A stretch of 64,000 nt of DNA from Eunapius fragilis (Eukaryota; Porifera; Demospongiae; Spongillida; Spongillidae). The notes beneath the pieces are model-generated. The model was not told the origin of the DNA and made no database searches. It was given only the letters and a program-made list of their open reading frames with translations. Every line of letters starts with the position of its first letter. Positions within the stretch are counted from its first letter, which is position 1. Both the position numbers and the translations under genes were made by a program. The stretch covers positions 1,539,432-1,603,431 of the forward strand of contig OY811972.1 of the NCBI GenBank assembly GCA_963681505.1, given 5' to 3'. This document shows, piece after piece, positions 57,434 to 64,000 of the stretch.

Positions 57434-57650
57434 ACAAGTGATAAAAACATTCTCCATATGAGAAGGTTGGTGGTAGATAGAAATCAAAGGTGATGATGGT
57501 GTAAATAGCAAGGGAACAAGGTTTCTGATTAAAAAGGACAAATGATATAGACCTATTAGCATATACAGTTATATGTGATGACTTGCTGCTAATATAGGTT
57601 TTTCCTTTCCAATCAGAAGCCTTGTTCCCTGCTTTTTACACCATCACTTT
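57434..57650. mobile_element. Foldback MITE M11 (right end lost)
   Basis: Starts ACAAGTGATAAAAACATTCT; the inner arms carry AAGGTTTCTGAT. The right outer end is replaced by the GA-rich tract at 57655. Confidence 0.82.
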
Positions 57651-57654
57651 TGAA

Positions 57655-57785
57655 GAAGACGAGGAAGTGTAGGAGGAGAAGGAGGGGAGAGGGGGAGGAG
57701 AAGAAGGAAGAGGAAGAGGAAGGGGAAGAGGAAGAGGAAGAGGAAGAGGAAGAGGAAGAGGAAGAGGAAGAGGAAGAGGAAGATA
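57655..57785. repeat. (GAGGAA)n purine tract
   Basis: About 130 bp of nearly pure purine, mainly GAGGAA units. A (GT)n tract follows at about 58020-58090. Confidence 0.92.
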
Positions 57786-58651
57786 TAAAATCTTAACAAA
57801 ATAATAAGATATCAAACCTTAACTTAATACATGTGTGAGTCACTGGTAAACGCTGTAATGGAAGATGAGAGTCCCTTTACATTCTTTTCGATTCTAGATG
57901 CCTACATCCCATTCCCTGAATGCCCACATCCCCCTAGCTCAATTCCCACTTTCCCTGATGAGGCCACCAGCAAGTTTATTTAATGGGATATTTAATGGGA
58001 TGCCTCTCACGTATCTCAGTGTGTGTGTGGTATGTGTGTGTGTGGTGTGTGTGTGGTGAGTGTGGTGTGGTGGTGTGTGTGTGTGTGTTTGTGGAAATAT
58101 GTTGGTCATTAGAAAAAGTATGTTGTTTTACATTGTCCTGCTTGATGATTTACTACAAAATGAGTTCTCTATTACACCCAAAATGGTCAAGCTACAATGC
58201 AACTGGTTTATGGCATGCAAGGTGAATATGCCGCCACTAGTTAAGTGTGGTGAGACAGATGAGGCAGATGAGGCAGATGTCAGCATCAGTCGATATCGTG
58301 CTTCTATGGGCATATGGGTGTAAACAGCTGACATTGCATGCTTCATTTGAGTTTATGCAACTCAGCAAACTTATTAAATTCCTCCGCTAGCTTAATTAAA
58401 TCACTTAACAGACTATAAGGTTAGAGGCAATCCCACTGTACAGCTTCGCAACTTTTATACATTCCATTGCTCATGCCAATGAATAGAGATAGTGCGAAGT
58501 TCAGTTTCTTACATTGAGAACTTTCAGCCTTCGCACGCATGCGCATGAAACAAACATGAATTATACTTAACTCCCATCCACAACTGACAATCATACAATA
58601 ACATGCATCATTTGGAGACCCGAGTGTATGTACACCCACTGCCTTAAACAT

Positions 58652-59281
58652 TCAGTTCATTGCTGCTAGCCACGGTTTCCCAATCGCTGCCTCCACTCGG
58701 AAACACAAGGTGTCGTTCACTAAGTATTGCGTTTCACTGTCACTTCGAATTCGCTTTGGGTATAGGTTCACGTGACGTACACACTTCTTGTAACCTCTTT
58801 CTGCTCGACTCCAGTCATTCTGTTCCAGCCCTTCGTACCGTCTAGATAAATTGACCCTTCGCGATGGTGCTTGTCCCAGCCTGGTTATTTGCAGAGTGAT
58901 ACGGATAGTCCCGCACATCGGCCACGCAAGTTCGTCATCGTATTTACCTTTCATGAGGGTTACATACACCGAAACGTGGGTGCCTCTGACATCCTGGCTA
59001 CCATTGGCGTAAACCAATAGACAGCTCAAATAGCCCCGCGTACATAGGAGTAAATACCCTGGCTGCGCCACTCTTTGTCGCTCTCTTTATGTTCTCGAAA
59101 CGACGAGAACTTGATCACAATGGCGTTTGCATCCTTGGATCCGCCTAGTAGGCTGCCCGCGTTTTTTTACAACGTCCCTTGTCATCAGTAGCGGCGAAAC
59201 ATCATTGCCCTCTTGCAGCGCTTGAAGGCGCTCCACCTTGTCCTTCACATCGCGGATGTCTTTATCATGCCACTCCGTCAT
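58652..59281 (-). pseudogene. TRAF-like MATH domain with two homopolymer frameshifts
   Basis: Minus strand, three consecutive frames. (1) A coiled-coil-like TEWHDKDIRDVKDKVERLQA. (2) After the A7 run near 59166: SKDANAIVIKFSSFREHKES and EWRSQGIYSYVRG. (3) After the G4 run near 59040: YLSCLLVYANGSQDVRGTHV, SVYVTLMKGKYDDELAWP and YLVNDTLCFRVEA to a TGA. These are the MATH/TRAF-C marks (GTH.S.Y..LM.G..DD.L.WP and V.DT..F). TRAF proteins are cytosolic adaptors for receptor signalling. Both slips sit in homopolymers, so sequencing error is as likely as decay. The upstream RING/zinc-finger part is not seen; the sequence runs straight into gypsy 2. Confidence 0.8.
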
Positions 59282-59309
59282 GCACTAATTCTAAATGACG
59301 GTGAACAAA

Positions 59310-61400
59310 TTTGTCATTGTGATCAAGAAGGCTTTCTCTCTGGATTTTAAACGCGCACCCGTGCTTTGAATACTCATGCCGAACTGAAAAGAAGGATTGC
59401 GCCACTAGGCGGGAATTGTTGGCTCTAGTATGGGCTGCTCAACATTTTCGGCCATATCTCTATGGAAGAAATTTTACACTACGCACAGACCACCATGCAT
59501 TGCCTACAATGGCTACATAATTTTAAGGAGCCGGCTGAGGGACAAGTTGCTCGTTGGTTGGAGTTGTTGTCAGTATATGACTACAGCGTTCTGCATCGTC
59601 AAGGAAAGCAGCACACTAATGCTGATGCGTTATCTCGGGTTGGGTGCAACCAGTGTGGATGGGAAGTATAGAGGAAGAGCAAGAAGCCAACACTTCCGGT
59701 TGTAATACGGTATCACACTTATTGCTGCCAACATGGACCGAAGAGGAGATGAAATCTCTTCAGAAGGCTGATCCATACATACATCAGATGGTCCACTGGC
59801 TGAGAACTGACACCACACCTAGAGGATACCCCAAGGATGCTTCATCGAGACTTGAATCCCTGTGGGTACAGAGACGGTATTTTACATTGCGGCATGGGGT
59901 GTTGTATCGTTGTTGGGAGCATACCAGGGGGTGGTACTCGTAAACACCTTCAACTAGTCCTGCCTGCAAAAATGGTGAAGGGGGTATTGGAAGGCCTCCA
60001 CAATACTTTAATTGATGGGCACATGGGGGAGCTGAAAATCTTAGAGAAGGTTTGGGTACGCTTTTATTGGCCAGGTCAGAGGAAAGAGGTGGAAAAATGG
60101 TGTAGGGATTGTGCTGTTTTTAACTCTAGGAAATCTCCCAGTCACAAGGCTAGAGCTCCAATGGAAATTTGTCAAACACAGAGACCCATGCAGAGGGTCG
60201 CCATGGACATCCTTGGCCCGCTTCCAGAAACACCAAGGGGTAACAAGTATATATTAGTGATTAGTGAGTACTTCACCAAATTGAAAGAAGCTTTTCCGTT
60301 GAAGGATACTGAGGCATTAACCATTGCAAAAGTGTTTGTGAATGAATTTGTATATGCAGGTTTGGGGTTCCAGATTTACTGCACACGGACCAAGGGAGAA
60401 ACTTTGAAGCCAAAGTTCTTAAAAGAATTATGCCAGTCCTTGGTTGTTAAAAAGACGCGGACAACCTCTTATCATCCCCAGAGTGATGGACTTGTCGAAA
60501 GGTTTGACAGAACTTTGTTAGACATGTTAAGTATGGCTGTAGGGATGATGAGCATGATTGGGACCTCCTCCTCCCTACCATGTTATTTGCATATCGCACA
60601 AGCTGTCATGTTACCACTGGGGCCACTCCCTTTGAGCTTATGTTGGGTCGTGATCCCCACTTGCACGAGGATATATTGTTCTCCATCCCAGCCAGAGCTG
60701 AGGACCCCATTCGGTATGCTGATGTGCTCAAGAACCGACTGCAGTTAGCCTATGAGCGGGTCCATCAACATAGTGCAACAAGGACGTCAGAAGGAGTCTT
60801 GTGATATAGATATCAAGGGGGATCCATACTGTATTGCATGATGACTTCGTTTTTCTCCACAATCCAGCTGTTCGCAGGGGCCTTTCAAATAAGCTCCAGT
60901 GGTCAAAGTCCTCGGACCTTCCATCTATAGGATTGCGGACTGCGATAATCCCAGAAAACGTAAAGAGGTGCACGTTAATCGGTTAAAGCCTGCACCGCCG
61001 CAAAATACTATAGAAGAGTTGGGTGATGATGATATCATTGTTCACAGTATGCTGGATCTGCCACTTGTGGGTACTCTGGTGGGTACAAACCCCTACATTG
61101 GAGGGACTGCCACAGGACCGACTAAATCATCTAGTTCCTGAGATGGAGCACACAGCAATTGTACCCATGCAAGTTCCTCCTCCTGTAGCAGAGGAGCTAG
61201 GCCCCTGCACTGCTATGCTCTAGCAGGATAAGCAAACCACCTGTATGCTATGGAAACCCTCTGGTACTACCAGACAACATGGACACTGCTGAAATCATTG
61301 AATGACTGGGAATGAGGGACCACTCTTTCAAGAGGGGGAGTAGTGTAGTGACATGACCAATTTGTAATAATTAGCTAGTTAATTGGACAATCAGCTGTGT
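59310..61400 (+). mobile_element. Degenerate Ty3/gypsy retrotransposon 2 (3' half)
   Basis: Plus-strand order: RNase H (RRELLALVWAAQHFRPYLYG, LRTDHHALQWL, NADALSR; about 59375-59640); integrase zinc region and core (GPLPETPRGN, HPQSDGLVERFDRTLLDML), with the central Asp motif degraded to CTRTKGE; and a C-terminal VLGPSIYRIADC and EVHVNRLKP. A purine tract (AAGAGGGGGAGTAG) then leads to a probable 3' LTR starting TGTAGTGACA at 61344. Gag, protease and RT are missing. It is related to gypsy 1 and has several frameshifts. Confidence 0.9.
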
Positions 61401-62700
61401 ATGTATGTTGATGTATGTGCGTGCAAAATCAGTTGAATCTGTTGCTGCTCTTATGTCCTTGGTTGTGACCATGAATACTACACATGTATCAATTTTTAAT
61501 ATGTTTATTGTACAGCAATAGTGATAGAATGAAGCATCATTTTTATGTCCCTGCACAATTCAGTGAACAGGATCTTTCATGAAATTCCAAACCCATTTTC
61601 ATAATTATAATTTAACAAATCCTCAATGCTTAACCACTAGTTTTTACAGGAATGCAATTTATATTGTGCCACCAGTTTATGCTGTTGAGAATTTCGTGTG
61701 CTATTGACACATCGTATGCCTTTCATTTGTCCCCACAGTTATAGGATATTTACATTTGACTGTGGTATCACACCCAGAGATAATCTATATATTATCTCTT
61801 CTATACCTGCTCACCAGAAGAAGCCTTTCCAACGGTCTTGATCACCACTGCTTTAAAATCGGTCTTCGTTGGATGCTTCCTGTCCAGTTATCAAATCTAT
61901 ACATGTATTCATAGTTGCTTAATCTGCATGTAGTTGCTTGATCAATTAAATACACATTTGATCGTATGCATGCATTCATAAAAAATGGTCATCACTATGG
62001 ATCCAATAGCAGTAAAGTGAAACACGCCCATTATGAAAATAATATCCTTATGAATAATATAATACCCATACATGCAAAATTATCGTGGGGTCTACCACCG
62101 TGTTAGATTACCCTGCAGCTACATGTAGCAAGCAGGTGATGCATTTTCCATGCATGATGTCTTCCCGAAGTATAGCCATCTTGGCTCAATTGAGAGTGAA
62201 GGTAGAGGCTGGCAGTAGTCTCACCTGACATGATTCACTTCCACTCCGGTGCAAGTTTGATACCATTCTCTGTTGTAATACAGACAATTTGGGGTCAGTC
62301 AAGTACTCAGGCACAACACAATAGTAGTGATGCCAAATGTTCTGAGGTGTGTCTTCCTCTTAGCTGTTGAGACATATGGTAATGGGAAGGAATGAAGCTA
62401 TCAACATCTTTGCCCTCTTGGCCAGCTGAATAGCTTAAGATCTTACCTGCAAGGAGCAAGGACACGCTTACGTGACCTGCAATTTGAACCTTACTATGAT
62501 CAGTTCTATAGCTTGAGTAACAGTTAGTGTGTAAACATTAGTATTAATATTATATATAATTTTGCATTATACTATAAATTTGCATATAAAATAAAAGTTA
62601 CTACTACTGAAATTCACCAGTTATATATATATATATATATCCATGCATTACTATACATATTCTATTGGTATAATTATTCTCACTATTCGAATTAATGGAC
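61400..62700. other. Probable LTR remainder, then no supported gene
   Basis: No convincing coding. The end of the gypsy 2 LTR could not be fixed because no second LTR copy is present. A short (AT)n lies near 62624-62640. Confidence 0.5.
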
Positions 62701-62712
62701 AGAATCTTGATT

Positions 62713-63672
62713 TTAATGTCCACAGCTTTGGTATGAATAACTGACGTATGTACAAGATGGTTTAGAGGCAGAAGAGGCTGCTATAGCTGTGATTTCATTA
62801 CTAACGTCCTCAGCCTGGGTGTGCCTCCATCGGTATCTGTAAGAGAGAAAAATACAAACCTGTACCAAAAGCGTCAAACATGAGACAAAGCTCCATCCGT
62901 CAGAAGACAGGGCATTTGAAACCGTGAGTCCAAAGTTTGGGCAGTGGAAATAGTCATATAAATTCTTTGTAAAAGTTGGCACAAATAGCAGAGAACATGT
63001 TATGGGATAGACGAGCAATGGAAGCAGCTGTTTAAGGGCCTTCGTTTGTTGGTAATTTCCCGGTATCGCCTTTCTTCTACAGATTCTGATAATTAGCACA
63101 GCCAAAATTACAACCACACCTACGGAAGTTGCAATAAGAAGAGACCAAATGGGAGCTGACCACAAAGCGTAGCGTTCCACAGCTCCAGCACCAGCGTTAA
63201 CAAACCAGCATGCGCCGCTTTCCGTATTCCCGTAGGAGCTTGTTATGTTAGGTACAATAGCAAAAGTCATCGACCACAGCAGCGTACTTATAACGTACAA
63301 CGGTTCCAGTCTTCGTAGATTCTTGAAGCAAACCGTGAAAAAAAAGAGATGAAACGTCACCCATCCCGCGAACAGAAACTCAGCCCAAGAAGAGAACTGG
63401 AGAATTGTACTGACCGTCGCGCACAATGGTTTATAGAGAGCGACGTTTTTGCTGTAATCGATGAGCACAATCTGGAGGGCGTTGACGATTCCGCGAAGGA
63501 GGGCTGCCACGACTTGATAGACGGCCAGCCGGTAGCAAAGTGCCTTGTGAAGCCGCAGCTTCAATACCATCGATATCGCTACCACCGCCACTACTACTGT
63601 CGCGACACTCATGGTCGTGTCTATATATCGAACAACTGCAACTTCACTGCTCGAAAGATTGCATGAATTCAT
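62713..63672 (-). CDS. Seven-transmembrane receptor, single exon, 319 aa
   Basis: ATG at 63670-63672, TAA-type stop at 62713; one intact frame. Seven hydrophobic segments are visible: MSVATVVVAVVAISMV (TM1), YRLAVYQVVAALL (TM2), a Cys-led TM3 with FLFAGWVTFHLFFF, PLYVISTLLWSMTFAIV (TM4), IWSLLIATSVGVVVILAV (TM5), LLPLLVYPITCSLLFVP (TM6), SFVSCLTLLVQVCIFLS (TM7). There is no DRY or NPxxY motif, so it is not rhodopsin-class. The short loops and the KALKQLLPLLVYPI phrase before TM6 recall the cAMP-receptor/Git3-like class seen in sponges and fungi (family memory, not tested). The extracellular N-terminus is short with one NLS glycosylation site. The tail is Ser/Tyr-rich. It should act at the plasma membrane; the ligand is unknown. 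Confidence 0.85.
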   Translation of the reverse strand: MNSCNLSSSEVAVVRYIDTTMSVATVVVAVVAISMVLKLRLHKALCYRLAVYQVVAALLRGIVNALQIVLIDYSKNVALYKPLCATVSTILQFSSWAEFLFAGWVTFHLFFFTVCFKNLRRLEPLYVISTLLWSMTFAIVPNITSSYGNTESGACWFVNAGAGAVERYALWSAPIWSLLIATSVGVVVILAVLIIRICRRKAIPGNYQQTKALKQLLPLLVYPITCSLLFVPTFTKNLYDYFHCPNFGLTVSNALSSDGWSFVSCLTLLVQVCIFLSYRYRWRHTQAEDVSNEITAIAASSASKPSCTYVSYSYQSCGH

Positions 63673-64000
63673 TGTATCGCCATATAGGCAGACCAGAGAT
63701 AGTACATAGATTATCTCTGGGCAGACTCCATTGCTAGCGCTTTTACAACAGGGCGTACGGTTAAATGCTATACATTTAACCCTTGAAGTGCGACGGGCAC
63801 CTTTTAGCGCCCATGCAACGTGGAATACTTCACCAATACCTGGGAACCAATCATTAATTATAGCGTCTGCAATATATAACTAAGTAAACAACACATTACC
63901 ACATGGCTTCCTTAGAGTACTCTACATGTATGTATTCCTCCCACTAAATACCACAGATGTGTTTATGTAATCAACAGGTGTGAATAGTACATTACCTTCC
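63673..64000. other. 5' flank of the 7TM receptor
   Basis: No gene seen. TAGATTATCTCTGGGCAGA and its near-complement CAGACCAGAGATAGTACATAGA overlap at 63690-63725 as a small inverted repeat. The promoter presumably lies here but has no clear TATA box. Confidence 0.4.

Noticed and set aside
1..64000. tRNA, rRNA or other structured RNA genes
   Set aside because: No cloverleaf with A/B boxes or rRNA-like block was recognised by eye; a covariance-model scan would be needed to exclude small RNAs.

Overview
The window is eukaryotic, animal-type DNA, most likely from a sponge (demosponge-like). The reasons are small exons with GT/AG introns, animal-only domain types (NHR/Neuralized, Roc-COR with a Death domain, SH2, a TRAF-type MATH domain, an LGR-class receptor), and a heavy load of short foldback elements and decayed retroelements. 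The species call is an inference from gene content and was not tested. There is a 200-N assembly gap at 35032-35231. Almost every host gene I can support lies on the minus strand.

Left third (0-20 kb): a LINE-type reverse transcriptase fragment at the edge; three exons that join in phase into one SH2 domain (1540-2440); a broken 3' copy of a receptor gene (3885-4835); and the complete leucine-rich-repeat GPCR (LGR type) at 17835 down to 8447. Its ten exons all join in phase 2. A 68-bp tandem duplication throws the frame just inside TM7.

Middle (19-48 kb): the most unusual locus. Minus-strand exons from 38119 down to 23596 join with compatible phases into NHR - Roc GTPase - COR - Ser-rich linker - Death domain. 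The Roc exon carries a one-base frameshift between G3 and G4. Two small phase-1 linker exons are present twice, because a segment was duplicated (about 24.98-26.37 kb and 29.64-32.08 kb) with a decayed Ty3/gypsy element at the junction. Three further decayed Death-domain exons of the same type lie at 19.4, 45.3 and 47.9 kb. A zinc-ribbon exon at 42.6-43.2 kb is split by a hAT-like insertion whose removal restores the frame.

Right part (48-64 kb): mostly repeats. A 631-bp foldback DNA transposon has 9-bp target duplications, and a 1.27-kb element has CACAGCGAAACCG termini. There is a third copy of a composite foldback element, a pair of long poly-G/poly-C tracts, a TRAF-like MATH gene with homopolymer frameshifts abutting a second gypsy remnant, and an intact single-exon 7TM receptor (62713-63672).

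The NHR-Roc-COR-Death, TRAF/MATH and SH2 products would all suit intracellular adaptor signalling, but nothing shows that they act together. Repeats dominate: at least eleven copies of one foldback family sharing the end ACAAGTAAATAAAAACATTC, hAT-like elements with 5- and 6-bp target duplications, gypsy and LINE debris, microsatellites, and an exceptional number of poly-G/C runs.
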